A DNA stretch of 34,375 nucleotides from an uncultured Bacteroidia bacterium (GCA_902776565.1 CACYQN010000026.1:1-34375); one strand, 5' to 3'; counted from the stretch's first letter, positions 12,859-21,838 are shown. Program-made: numbers and translations. Notes: generated by a model not told the origin, from the letters alone.

Positions 12859-13944
12859 ATGGCAGTAGAGAAAAAGAACATATATGTTACACAGCCTACG
12901 CTTGCTCCGTTAGGAGAGGTTACTGAAATAATGCAGAAAATATGGGATTCTGGAATAATGACACACAATGGCCCATTGGTGCAGCAGTTCGAAAAGGAAA
13001 CCCAGGCTTTTCTTGGTTGTTCAAATTTGGTAGCGTGTACTAATGGAACAATTGCCTTGCAGATGGCTATTCGTGCATTGGAATTGAAGGGCGAGATAAT
13101 TACAACTCCTTTTACCTTTATCGCAACAATAAGTTCCATAATGTGGGAGCATTGCACTCCGGTATTTGTTGACATTGACCCTGAAACTTTAAACATTGAC
13201 CCCGAAAAGATAGAGGAGAAGATAACCTGCCATACGGTTGCGATAATGCCTGTTCATGTTTTTGGCAATGCGTGTGAGATTGATAGGATTGACGAGATTG
13301 CAAAGGCTCATAATCTGAAAGTTATATATGATGCAGCCCACGCGGTAGGTGTGAAATATAAGGGTAAGTGCATATTTGATTACGGAGATGTTTCTGCAAC
13401 GAGTTTTCACGCCACAAAGATGCTGAATACGGCGGAAGGTGGCGGTGTGATAACTCGCAACAAGGATATTGATGAAAAATTGCGCAGAATCAGGTTCTTT
13501 GGTTTCGAAAATCACGCTGATATTGTTGAGGATGGTTTCAATGGTAAGATGACCGAGGTTCATGCTGCATTAGGTCTGGCAAATCTCAAGTATTTGCAGG
13601 CTGCCCTTGACGACAGGAAAAAGAAATATGCGATTTATAAGTCGGAACTTTCAAGGAATGTGTCCCTTTCGTTCCAGAAGATAACAAACGACTGCAACTA
13701 TAGTTATTTTCCATTGATATTTGCAACAGAGGCAGACTTGCTTAAGGCTGTGTCGAAACTTAACGAAGAGGGAATATATCCAAGACGGTATTTTTATCCG
13801 TCAGTAAATACATTTAGAAAGCTTGTGCCGTATGTAAGTATGCCCAAGTCGGAAGATATAGCAAGTCGGATATTGTGTTTACCATTGTACTATTCGTTGA
13901 GCGAGGCGGATATGGAGAGGATTATAAAGTTGATTATCGGATAG
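12859..13944 (+). CDS. DegT/DnrJ/EryC1/StrS-family sugar aminotransferase
   Basis: A 361-residue PLP-dependent aminotransferase of normal length. Landmarks are the N-terminal GIMTHNGPLVQQFEKETQAF, the cofactor pocket CTNGTIALQMAI and ITTPFTFIAT, the aspartate in VIYDAAHAVG and the Schiff-base lysine in SFHATKMLNTAEGGG (Lys about 187). It would transfer an amino group from glutamate to a 4-keto (or 3-keto) NDP-sugar. After a 2,3-dehydratase and a 3-ketoreductase, the remaining keto group is at C4, so the predicted product is an NDP-4-amino-2,4,6-trideoxyhexose; that regiochemistry is inference. The next gene, 9 bp on, is a regulator-like AlbA_2 protein rather than a sugar enzyme, and WbqC comes after that. 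Confidence 0.88.
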   Translation: MAVEKKNIYVTQPTLAPLGEVTEIMQKIWDSGIMTHNGPLVQQFEKETQAFLGCSNLVACTNGTIALQMAIRALELKGEIITTPFTFIATISSIMWEHCTPVFVDIDPETLNIDPEKIEEKITCHTVAIMPVHVFGNACEIDRIDEIAKAHNLKVIYDAAHAVGVKYKGKCIFDYGDVSATSFHATKMLNTAEGGGVITRNKDIDEKLRRIRFFGFENHADIVEDGFNGKMTEVHAALGLANLKYLQAALDDRKKKYAIYKSELSRNVSLSFQKITNDCNYSYFPLIFATEADLLKAVSKLNEEGIYPRRYFYPSVNTFRKLVPYVSMPKSEDIASRILCLPLYYSLSEADMERIIKLIIG

Positions 13945-13953
13945 TATATTTTT

Positions 13954-15687
13954 ATGATAAGAGTGCTTGACATTGAAACATTGCGAAGTGAATCGGAAGG
14001 TCAAATGTTCGATAGGAAAAGTGTGCGGATTGAAGCCAAGGCTCTTGCTATAGTATTGGTTGCAATGGCTAACGCCGATGGGGGCAAAGTTGTCGTTGGA
14101 ATAGAAGATGATGGCACTGTGACAGGAATTGACCGGCATTTAACACATGTCAATGATTTGTTGCGTGTTCCGTTGGATTATTGTATCCCAAGCATTGATG
14201 CCGGTGCGGAATATATTAAGTGTAAGAATGTTGAAGGAGAAGATGACCATATTCTAGTGATTACGGTTGAACAGAGCAATCGTGTGCATGCCACAACATC
14301 AGATGACGCCTATTTGCGTGTAGGCGACAAATCGCGGAAATTAGGTTTTGAAGAGCGTATGCAGTTGACTTTTGCCAAAGGAGTCTGTTATTTTGAAGAT
14401 GAACCAGTTGTTCGTGCATCATTGGATGATATTGATTTGAACAGCGTAGCCGATTATTGTGTAAGAATTGGCTATGAGCACGATGCAAAGACCTATCTTC
14501 GCACAAATAAGGGATTCGTTATAAAAAAGCATGACCAGGAATTTGTTAGCGGTGCAGCTTTGCTTATTTTTGGCAAAGAGCCACAACGGTGGTTTCAGAG
14601 GGCGAGGGTGCGCGTTATATGTTTCGATGGTGAAAAGGAACTTACCGGCGTTAATATGAATGTGGTAAAGGACGAAATGTTCGAAGGTCGCATTGTTGAA
14701 ATGACAAGAAATGTTTTGGCGTTTGTGAAAACGCAGATAAAGGAACATACTTTTTTGGGGGAAGGTGCTGTTTTTCGTACCGTGCCCGATTATCCGGAAT
14801 TTTGTTGGACGGAACTTATTGTAAATGCCATTGCTCATCGCGATTATTCGATATCTGGCACCGATATCCAAGTGAAGATTTTTTCTGACCATCTTACAGT
14901 TGAAAGTCCTGGCATTCTTCCGGGGACGGTACGTCTTGGGAATCTTCGTACCACACATTTCTCTCGTAATCCTAAAATCGCAAACGTCTTGCACGATTAT
15001 GGCTTTGTGCGAGAATTCGGTGAAGGTGTTAATCGTATTTATGAAGAGATGGAGAAGGCGGGATTGCCGGCGCCTGAATTCAGGCAGACCGACTTTATTA
15101 TGCGTGCTATCATACGAAAAGTTGAAATTAATCATGAACTCAGACAGAAAAATGTCCCAAAAAATGTCCCAGAAAAATCAAAAAGAAATATCCTTGATGA
15201 CATAAGGAAAAATCCTCATTTGACGCTAACAGATTTGGCAGAAAAGTATTCCGTGGATATAAAGACAATAAAACGCGATATTGGTGTTTTGAAGCAAAAA
15301 GGGTGTATTGTAAGGATTGGTTCTGATAAAGGTGGTTACTGGAAAATAAATGATTCGGTAATTGATATGGAACATCTGCCAGAAAATGTCCTAGAAAATG
15401 TCCTAGAAAATGTCCCAGGAAATGTCCCAGAAAATGTCCCAGAAGATGTCCCAGAAAATGTCCCAGAAAATGTCCCAGAAAATGTCCCAGAAAAATTCCA
15501 TAGAAACATCTTAGATGACTTAAGGGAAAATCCCTGGTTGACAATAACAGATTTGGCAAAAAAGTATTCCGTGGATATAAAGACAATAAAGCGTGATATT
15601 GAAACTTTAAAACAAAAAGGTTTAATCACTCGTATTGGACCCGATAAAGGTGGCTATTGGAAAGTCGTTGAACAAAAGGAGGAATGA
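13954..15687 (+). CDS. AlbA_2/Schlafen-like ATP-binding protein with two duplicated winged helices
   Basis: A 577-residue protein. Residues about 10-110 form an AlbA_2 domain (ESEGQMFDRKSVR, MANADGGKVVVGIEDDG). Residues about 285-375 form the ATP-binding C-terminal part (ELIVNAIAHRDYSISGTDIQ, ESPGILPG, HFSRNPKIANVL, REFGEGVNRI). Then comes a linker, a winged helix (about 409-465, DIRKNPHLTLTDLAEKYSVD, IKTIKRDI, GGYWKI), a long linker of nine (V-P/L-E-N) units and a second, nearly identical winged helix ending GPDKGGYWKV. Proteins of this group are thought to be regulators or defence-related ATPases; no target is known. The gene is packed into the sugar operon (9 bp after the aminotransferase, 4 bp before wbqC), so it is probably co-expressed. 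Confidence 0.82.
   Translation: MIRVLDIETLRSESEGQMFDRKSVRIEAKALAIVLVAMANADGGKVVVGIEDDGTVTGIDRHLTHVNDLLRVPLDYCIPSIDAGAEYIKCKNVEGEDDHILVITVEQSNRVHATTSDDAYLRVGDKSRKLGFEERMQLTFAKGVCYFEDEPVVRASLDDIDLNSVADYCVRIGYEHDAKTYLRTNKGFVIKKHDQEFVSGAALLIFGKEPQRWFQRARVRVICFDGEKELTGVNMNVVKDEMFEGRIVEMTRNVLAFVKTQIKEHTFLGEGAVFRTVPDYPEFCWTELIVNAIAHRDYSISGTDIQVKIFSDHLTVESPGILPGTVRLGNLRTTHFSRNPKIANVLHDYGFVREFGEGVNRIYEEMEKAGLPAPEFRQTDFIMRAIIRKVEINHELRQKNVPKNVPEKSKRNILDDIRKNPHLTLTDLAEKYSVDIKTIKRDIGVLKQKGCIVRIGSDKGGYWKINDSVIDMEHLPENVLENVLENVPGNVPENVPEDVPENVPENVPENVPEKFHRNILDDLRENPWLTITDLAKKYSVDIKTIKRDIETLKQKGLITRIGPDKGGYWKVVEQKEE
15388..15495 (+). repeat. In-frame 12-bp tandem repeat coding for the V-P-E-N linker
   Basis: Nine units of GTCCCAGAAAAT or close variants lie in tandem, coding VLEN, VLEN, VPGN, VPEN, VPED, VPEN, VPEN, VPEN, VPEK. 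Two more degenerate units precede the first winged helix at about 15150-15178. Units of 12 bp can expand or contract without breaking the frame. Confidence 0.92.
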
Positions 15688-15691
15688 AGCA

Positions 15692-16387
15692 ATGAAACTC
15701 GCTATAATGCAACCGTATTTTATGCCGTATATAGGCTACTGGCAACTGATGAATGCGGTGGATACTTATGTGGTTTATGATAATATAGAATACACAAAAA
15801 AAGGATGGTTCAATAGAAATCGCATTTTGCTGAATGGGAAAGACTATTTGTTTACCATCCCAGTAAAAAAAGATTCTGATTATTTGGATGTGTGCGAAAG
15901 GTATGTGGCGGATGATTTCAAGAAAGAAAAACTGTTGAATATGTTCAGCGAAGCATATCGCAAAGCTCCGTATTACAGCAACATATATCCAGAAATAGAA
16001 AAAATGGTATTGTATAGTGATACAAATCTTTTTAAATACATATATAATTCGATTTGCGTTGTAAAAGAACTTTTAGGTATTGAGACAAAAATTATAATAT
16101 CGTCTTCGATAAATATTGACCATTCATTAAAAGGTAAAGACAAGGTTATAGCAATATGCAATGAACTTGGTGCGTCGGACTACTATAATGCAATAGGAGG
16201 TCAAAGTCTTTACGATAAAAAAGAGTTTAAGGATAATGGAATTGAACTTAAATTCTTGAAATCCGAATTAGTGCCATACAAACAGTTTAAAAACGATTTT
16301 GTGGCAGGTCTTTCAATAATAGATGTTATGATGTTTAATTCTAGTGAAGAGATAAAATGTTTGTTGGATAATTATACATTGATATGA
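15692..16387 (+). CDS. WbqC-like family protein
   Basis: A 231-residue protein of the WbqC-like family found in O-antigen clusters. The opening MKLAIMQPYFMPYIGYWQLM and the block YDNIEYTKKGWFNRNRIL are characteristic. The biochemical activity is not firmly established to my knowledge; relatives often sit beside sugar aminotransferases, so a role in acylating an amino sugar is plausible. I chose the ATG at 15692 because AGGAGG lies 8-9 bases before it; an upstream in-frame start (15635) lies inside the preceding gene. Its stop codon overlaps the start of the pyruvyl transferase gene (ATGA at 16384-16387), so the two are translationally coupled. Confidence 0.82.
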   Translation: MKLAIMQPYFMPYIGYWQLMNAVDTYVVYDNIEYTKKGWFNRNRILLNGKDYLFTIPVKKDSDYLDVCERYVADDFKKEKLLNMFSEAYRKAPYYSNIYPEIEKMVLYSDTNLFKYIYNSICVVKELLGIETKIIISSSINIDHSLKGKDKVIAICNELGASDYYNAIGGQSLYDKKEFKDNGIELKFLKSELVPYKQFKNDFVAGLSIIDVMMFNSSEEIKCLLDNYTLI

Positions 16388-17709
16388 GAATATTAGTAAC
16401 GGGACAATGTACGCTTCATTGGGGCAGAATGGAGTTTGGGAATATAGGCAATTACTATATTGCCGAACCTTTTTTTCGTGAACTTCATAGGGCTTTCCCT
16501 TCTGCTACAATAAGAACTACATTTCAAATGTCCGACGGATTTTGCAATGCAGAAAGAGTTGAGTGCGTTCCGATGGATTATTATTATGGTTGGAAAGGAA
16601 ATGACCTTGATAATGCATATAAAGAATTGTCAATTGCCACAATCTACAATGAAACAAAAACATTAATAGATAATACTCCATATATAAAGGAAGTTCTTGC
16701 CTCAGATTTGGTTGTGAATTTTTCTGGTGATATTTGGGGCGCAAATGCAAATCTTGTAGGGCCAAATAGATTCTTAGTCGGCTTGATAAAAGATAGGGTT
16801 GTTCAATTGTTAGGAAAACCAATCGTGATGCTTGCAGGTTCGCCAGGGCCATTTGACAAAGATTCAACATTACCATTTGCACAAGAAGTGTTTTCTAATT
16901 ATATGTATGTAAGCAATCGTGAATCGGTTAGCAAACAAGTATTATTGGATTTTGGATTTAATGTGGACAAGGTAGTTGATGCAGCTTGTCCTGCTTTTTT
17001 GTTTGAACCAGCTTCTCAAGATTCTATAAAGAAATATTTAATAGGGACACCTTTGGAAAACAAAGAACAGCCTGTCGTCGGTTTTATCCTATGTGGTTGG
17101 AATTTATTGAGGGGGCCATTTAGTCGTACAGATTGGTCGGATGAAGAATTTGAACAATATGTGGAAGCAATCACATTTCTTATTAAAAAATATAGGGTAA
17201 AGGTATGCTTGCTGTCACATTCAAATGGTTTTGAGTTGCCACCACATTTTAAACCAATCAGAGGCAGGGATTTTCCTCTGGTAAAAAGACTTTATGATAT
17301 TCTAAAGAGAACCGATATAGCAGAAGATGTATATCTATATGATGGTGTATATACACCCAAAGAAACAAAAGCTATAATTGCAAATTTTGATATGCTCATA
17401 TCAGGACGAGTACACGGAGCGGTTGCTGGTTTGTCGCAGAATATTCCAACAGTTATTATTGATTATGGACACGAACCCAAGGCTCATAAACTGCGTGGTT
17501 TTGCACAAGTGGCCGGATTGGAAAAATATTTAGCTAATCCTGCTGATGTGGAACAGATTAAGAATGTGATAGAAAATTGTTGGATAGATAAGGATCAGAT
17601 ACATAATTTTTTGGAACAAAGAAATAAAAATTATATAAAGCCATTGGTTCAAAGACAATTTGATGATGTAAGCAAATTGTATTTTAGTCAAAATAACAGA
17701 ACTTTTTAA
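16384..17709 (+). CDS. Polysaccharide pyruvyl transferase family protein
   Basis: A 441-residue protein of the polysaccharide pyruvyl transferase family (CsaB/WcaK type, GT-B-like fold). Visible are an N-terminal GNIGNYYIAEPFF, a central VVNFSGDIWGANANLVGPNR, LAGSPGPFDKD and the family's best-conserved block SGRVHGAVAGLSQNIPTVII (about residues 340-360). Family members transfer pyruvate from phosphoenolpyruvate onto sugar hydroxyls as a ketal, adding negative charge. It overlaps wbqC by 4 bp. GC content is low, as in wbqC and the next gene, suggesting the three arrived together. Some relatives have other transferase roles, so the pyruvyl donor is inferred. Confidence 0.8.
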   Translation: MRILVTGQCTLHWGRMEFGNIGNYYIAEPFFRELHRAFPSATIRTTFQMSDGFCNAERVECVPMDYYYGWKGNDLDNAYKELSIATIYNETKTLIDNTPYIKEVLASDLVVNFSGDIWGANANLVGPNRFLVGLIKDRVVQLLGKPIVMLAGSPGPFDKDSTLPFAQEVFSNYMYVSNRESVSKQVLLDFGFNVDKVVDAACPAFLFEPASQDSIKKYLIGTPLENKEQPVVGFILCGWNLLRGPFSRTDWSDEEFEQYVEAITFLIKKYRVKVCLLSHSNGFELPPHFKPIRGRDFPLVKRLYDILKRTDIAEDVYLYDGVYTPKETKAIIANFDMLISGRVHGAVAGLSQNIPTVIIDYGHEPKAHKLRGFAQVAGLEKYLANPADVEQIKNVIENCWIDKDQIHNFLEQRNKNYIKPLVQRQFDDVSKLYFSQNNRTF

Positions 17710-17725
17710 AAGTTTATGGGAGTAT

Positions 17726-19075
17726 ATGTTGTCGAATGGAGTTATATATGAGTATAATAAGTCATCAGTTAATGATCTTTTCATCCATCTGTCTGCTGTA
17801 GATAATGATTATGCAGTCAGGTTGTCAGACAGAACTGATATTAAAGAATACGCCCAAAAGTTATTTGAAAAGTCGGCGCGGATTGAGGCGTGGGATAGCG
17901 ATGTTTTGGTCGGTCTTGTCGCATATTATAATAATCAAGCAACTAATAGCATATATGTTTCCAATGTTAGTGTGAAAAATGAGTTTCGCTCTTATGGAAT
18001 AGCATCCAATTTGTTAGATATATTAAAGGATAATGTAATAAAAAATAATATTACAAAAATAGTATTGGAGGCAGACGATTCCATCATTGATTTTTATGAG
18101 AAAAATGGTTTTACTATAGGCAAACAAATATCAGATCGCTCGCATGAGATGGAGTATTATAAGGATGATAAAGATATAATGGTTAGTATTTGTTGTTTAG
18201 TCTATAATCATGAGCCATATCTTCGTCAGTGTTTTGACGGTTTTGTGATGCAGAAGACAAATTTCCCTATAGAAATACTTGTTCATGACGACGCATCTAC
18301 TGACCATTCAGCCGATATAATACGAGAGTACACTGAAAAATATCCAGATTTATTCAAGCCGATTTATCAGAAGGAAAACCAGTATTCAAAAGGAGTCAAA
18401 ATAACAATGACATATCAAATTCCACGAGCTAAAGGTAAATACATAGCAATGTGCGAAGGCGACGACTATTGGACAGACCCGCATAAGTTGCAAAAGCAGG
18501 TGGATTTTTTGGAGGGGCATGATGATTATGTGATGTGCGCTCATAATTCTATAGTAAAAGATGAATCTACAGGAATTATGAGGTGTTTTAATAATTGGTT
18601 GCAAGAAGATACATACGGATATAGTGATATTATATCTAAAAATTGGTTTATACCTACTCAAAGTATGTTGTTTCGGAAAGATATATATGATGCAAATAAA
18701 ATGGATAGGCATTTCTATAATGGAGATTATTATTTGCAACTATGTTTGACGCGTGATGGTGGCCTTGTGCATTATTCAAATGAATGTATGAGTGTTTATC
18801 GAAAAGGAGTTGGCATATCAAAAGGTGATACTAGTTATAAAAATAATTTAAGATTAATAGATTTGTTGGAATATATGTCAGCATTGAGTGATGAGAAGTA
18901 TAAGAAAGTATTTGATGATAAGATTGCGACTTTAAAGCAATGTAATGTTAAGATTGATTTAGAAGAACGAAATATAAATTCTATATGGTATAAAATCCGT
19001 TATAAGTTGTTGGTTTTATTTATTAAGATATTGAGATTTAAGAATCCTGGAGTTGGGATAAAGATAATTCATTAG
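17726..19075 (+). CDS. Fusion of a GNAT acetyltransferase and a GT2 glycosyltransferase
   Basis: A 449-residue two-domain protein. Residues about 1-150 are a GNAT N-acetyltransferase: WDSDVLVGLVAYY, then VSNVSVKNEFRSYGIASNLL with the acetyl-CoA-binding R/Q-x-x-G-x-G/A-like motif RSYGIA, ending DFYEKNGFTIG. Residues about 152-449 are a GT2 (GT-A) transferase: VSICCLVYNHEPYLRQCFDG, EILVHDDASTDHS and the metal-binding region CEGDDYWTD (about 242-250). The frame is continuous, with no internal stop or start suggesting two genes. One protein could acetylate an amino sugar and transfer that sugar or its neighbour. The nearby amino-sugar pathway makes that attractive, but it is inference. GC is low compared with wzm. 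Confidence 0.83.
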   Translation: MLSNGVIYEYNKSSVNDLFIHLSAVDNDYAVRLSDRTDIKEYAQKLFEKSARIEAWDSDVLVGLVAYYNNQATNSIYVSNVSVKNEFRSYGIASNLLDILKDNVIKNNITKIVLEADDSIIDFYEKNGFTIGKQISDRSHEMEYYKDDKDIMVSICCLVYNHEPYLRQCFDGFVMQKTNFPIEILVHDDASTDHSADIIREYTEKYPDLFKPIYQKENQYSKGVKITMTYQIPRAKGKYIAMCEGDDYWTDPHKLQKQVDFLEGHDDYVMCAHNSIVKDESTGIMRCFNNWLQEDTYGYSDIISKNWFIPTQSMLFRKDIYDANKMDRHFYNGDYYLQLCLTRDGGLVHYSNECMSVYRKGVGISKGDTSYKNNLRLIDLLEYMSALSDEKYKKVFDDKIATLKQCNVKIDLEERNINSIWYKIRYKLLVLFIKILRFKNPGVGIKIIH

Positions 19076-19081
19076 TATAAA

Positions 19082-19159
19082 ATGAAAGTTGCATTCATAA
19101 CAGGAATAACAGGCAAGGACGGAAGTTATCTGTCCGAATGGGTTGCTCGCATTGAATAA
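19082..19159 (+). pseudogene. Relic of the 5' end of a second gmd gene
   Basis: An ATG at 19082 opens MKVAFITGITGKDGSYLSEW and stops six codons later. The first 56 bases match the start of the intact gmd at 20749 at 50 of 56 positions. The divergence shows it came from another gmd allele and is not a fresh duplication. The AAA-ATPase cargo gene lies between relic and intact gene. Confidence 0.8.
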
Positions 19160-19172
19160 ATCAATATATTTG
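19143..19172 (+). promoter_or_regulatory. Promoter of the AAA-ATPase gene
   Basis: TTG (19143-19145), 19 bp, TATATTTG (19165-19172), 17 bp before the ATG at 19190. The box and flanks (AATCA..TATnTTTGCA) resemble those before the second copy at 33311, so the promoter seems to travel with the gene. Confidence 0.65.
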
Positions 19173-19189
19173 CAAAAAAATATGTAACG

Positions 19190-20738
19190 ATGAAGTATCC
19201 TATTGGCATACAGAGTTTCAGCGAGATTCGAAACAATGGCTATGTCTATATAGACAAGACTGCCTTGTTGTACAAAATGGTGGACGAGGGGAAGTATTAT
19301 TTCCTGTCGCGTCCGCGTAGATTCGGAAAAAGTTTGCTGATATCTACTATGGAAGCTTATTTCCGCGGGAAGACGGAACTGTTTGATGGCTTGGCAATAA
19401 GCAAGTTGGAAAAGGAATGGAATACATATCCGATACTTCATCTCGATTTGAACAGCAGGGAGTATAAGGATGAATCGTCGCTGGAAACAGAATTGGAACC
19501 GTCATTTGGAGCAGTGGGAAAAAATATATGGCGATGAATTTTGCCAGCGTGCATCAGAGGAACGATTTATACATGTGATAGACAAGGCATTCGAACAAAC
19601 AGGCAAGCAGGTGGTGATTCTCGTTGATGAATATGACAAGCCTTTGTTGCAAGCTATTGGCAACAGGACCGTGCAGGATATTTATCGAAGCAAACTAAAG
19701 GCTTTTTATTCCGTGCTGAAAACTCAAGATGCCAAGATTCGTTTTGCATTCTTGACAGGAGTAACAAAGTTCGGCAAAGTAAGTGTGTTCAGTGACTTGA
19801 ACAATTTGATTGATATATCTTTTGACCATCGTTATACATCAATATGTGGAATCTCAGAAGCAGAATTACATGAATATTTTGATGAAAGAGTTGGTGATGT
19901 GGCGGACGCGAACGAAATGAGTAAGGAAGATTGTTATGCCCGGTTGAAACTTGAGTACGATGGCTATCATTTCGATTGGAATGCACAAGGTATGTATAAT
20001 CCCTTTAGCCTTCTCAATACGCTTTCAAGTTGTCAGTTCCGTTATTATTGGTTCGAAACTGGCACACCGACTTTCTTGGTCAAGCAATTGCAAAAAACAA
20101 ACTATCCACTGGACGAGATGACGCAAGAAGAGTTGTCGGCAGACACCTTGAACAGCATTGATATTATGGATGAAAATCCTTTACCATTGCTTTATCAGAG
20201 TGGTTATCTCACCATTAAGGATTACGATGAGGAGTTCAAGACATACACCCTTGATTTCCCGAACAGGGAGGTGCGCGAAGGTTTTGTAAAGTACTTGGTG
20301 CCTTATTATATGCCAAAAACCACGGAGCGCTCAAGGTTTGATATTTCAAAGTTTGTCAAGGAGGTAAGGACTGGCGAAGCGGAAGGCTTTATGCAAAGAC
20401 TGGATTCTTTCTTTGCCAATGGCGACTATGCTCTTATGGGCGACAAGGAATTGTATTTCCACAATGCTATGTATGTGTTTTTCACATTGCTCGGCTTTTA
20501 TGTCGATGTGGAGCGTCATACTATCGATGGCAGGATGGACATGCTTGTGCAGACCAAAGACTATATCTACATCTTTGAGTTCAAGATAGACCAGAGTGCC
20601 GAGGTTGCTCTGAAGCAAATAGAAGAAAAGGGTTATGCACGACCGTTTGCCACCGATTCTCGCAAATTGTTCAGGATAGGGGTGAACTTTTCAACGGAAA
20701 AGCGAAGAATTGATGGGTGGAAAGTGAAACAACAATAG
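19190..20738 (+). pseudogene. AAA-ATPase_like/PD-(D/E)XK protein gene with a frameshift
   Basis: A gene of the Bacteroidota family that joins a predicted AAA-ATPase (PF09820 type) to a C-terminal PD-(D/E)XK nuclease-like domain (PF08011 type). The first frame (19190-19537) carries MKYPIGIQSFSEI, YVYIDKTALLYKM and the P-loop-like FLSRPRRFGKSLLISTM. The second frame carries the Walker B VVILVDEYDKPLL, FLTGVTKFGKVSVFSDLNN, PLLYQSGYLTIKDYD and the nuclease core GRMDMLVQTKDYIYIFEFK. An extra G at 19495/19496 breaks the frame: removing one G gives LETELNRHLEQWEKIYGDEF. It could be a true inactivation or an assembly error. The domain order and all motifs are otherwise complete. It splits the polysaccharide operon just before gmd and has its own promoter. 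Function of the family is unknown. Confidence 0.85.
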
Positions 20739-20748
20739 AAAATATTAA

Positions 20749-21837
20749 ATGAAAACTGCATTAATAACAGGAATAACAGGTCAGGATGGAAGTTATCTGT
20801 CCGAGTTCCTTTTGGAAAAGGGATATGATGTGCATGGTTTGATTCGTCGTTCATCTGTGGATTATCGGGAGCGGATTGCCCATCTGGAAGGACATAGGAA
20901 TTTTCATCTTCATTATGGCGACCTTGGCGATTCGCTTGGCATTATACAGGTAATAAATAAGGTAAAACCTAATGAAATATACAATCTCGCGGCACAGAGC
21001 CATGTGCAGGTAAGTTTCGATTCTCCAGAATACACAGCCAATGTAGATGCAACAGGTGTATTGAGAATTTTGGAGGCAGTTCGTCTGTGTGGATTGGAAA
21101 AGACTTGCAGGATATATCAGGCAAGTACGTCGGAATTGTATGGTCGTGTGGAGGCTGTTCCGCAGAACGAAGATACTCCATTCCACCCCTATAGTCCGTA
21201 TGCCGTGGCAAAGCAGTACGGATACTGGATTGTAAAGGAGTACAGGGACGCCTACAATATGTTTTGCTGCAATGGAATTCTTTTCAACCATGAGAGCGAA
21301 CGTCGCGGCGAGACTTTTGTAACTCGCAAGATAACGCTTGCAGCTGCTCGTATAGCGCAGGGCAAGCAGGATAAGTTGTATCTCGGAAATCTGTCAAGTT
21401 TGCGAGACTGGGGATATGCCAAGGACTATGTGGAATGTATGTGGCTGATGTTGCAGAATGATACTCCAGACGATTTTGTGGTTGCTACAGGAGAACAGCA
21501 TAGTGTCAGGGAATTTTGCCAGTTGGCGTTCCATGAAGTGGGCATTGAATTGGAATTTAAGGGCGAAGGAGTCGATGAGGTCGGTGTTGACAAGGCAACA
21601 GGACGTGTGCTAGTGGAGGTTAGCCCAGATTTCTATAGACCAACCGATGTTGTGAATTTGCTCGGCGACCCTACAAAGGCTAAACGCCTATTGGGTTGGA
21701 ATCCCAATAAGACATCGTTTGAAGACCTTGTAAAGCTGATGGTGAAGTCTGATATGGCAAAGATAGCATCTGAAGGCGCAGCCGCAAAGGTGAAGTTGAA
21801 TCTGGAGGAATATTTGGAGAAGGGGATTGTGAAATAG
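20749..21837 (+). CDS. gmd: GDP-mannose 4,6-dehydratase
   Basis: A 362-residue short-chain dehydrogenase, normal length for GMD. It converts GDP-D-mannose to GDP-4-keto-6-deoxymannose. Landmarks are the NADP-binding [20 protein letters not shown] (about 8-27), the typical RRSS, the STSELYG block and the catalytic YxxxK in PYAVAK (Tyr about 151, Lys about 155), [17 protein letters not shown] and [11 protein letters not shown]. With fcl (22562) it provides GDP-L-fucose. Its start lies 10 bp after the AAA-ATPase cargo gene, so its expression now depends on reading through that gene or on the cargo promoter. A relic of another gmd start lies at 19082. Confidence 0.97.
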   Translation: MKTALITGITGQDGSYLSEFLLEKGYDVHGLIRRSSVDYRERIAHLEGHRNFHLHYGDLGDSLGIIQVINKVKPNEIYNLAAQSHVQVSFDSPEYTANVDATGVLRILEAVRLCGLEKTCRIYQASTSELYGRVEAVPQNEDTPFHPYSPYAVAKQYGYWIVKEYRDAYNMFCCNGILFNHESERRGETFVTRKITLAAARIAQGKQDKLYLGNLSSLRDWGYAKDYVECMWLMLQNDTPDDFVVATGEQHSVREFCQLAFHEVGIELEFKGEGVDEVGVDKATGRVLVEVSPDFYRPTDVVNLLGDPTKAKRLLGWNPNKTSFEDLVKLMVKSDMAKIASEGAAAKVKLNLEEYLEKGIVK

Positions 21838-21838
21838 G

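Noticed and set aside
15388..15495. Possible CRISPR array
   Set aside because: Units are contiguous 12-mers without spacers and lie in frame within a gene.
15140..15586. Minus-strand frame coding for GHFLGHFLGH repeats
   Set aside because: Antisense shadow of the 12-bp V-P-E-N coding repeat; the plus-strand gene has clear domains on both sides.
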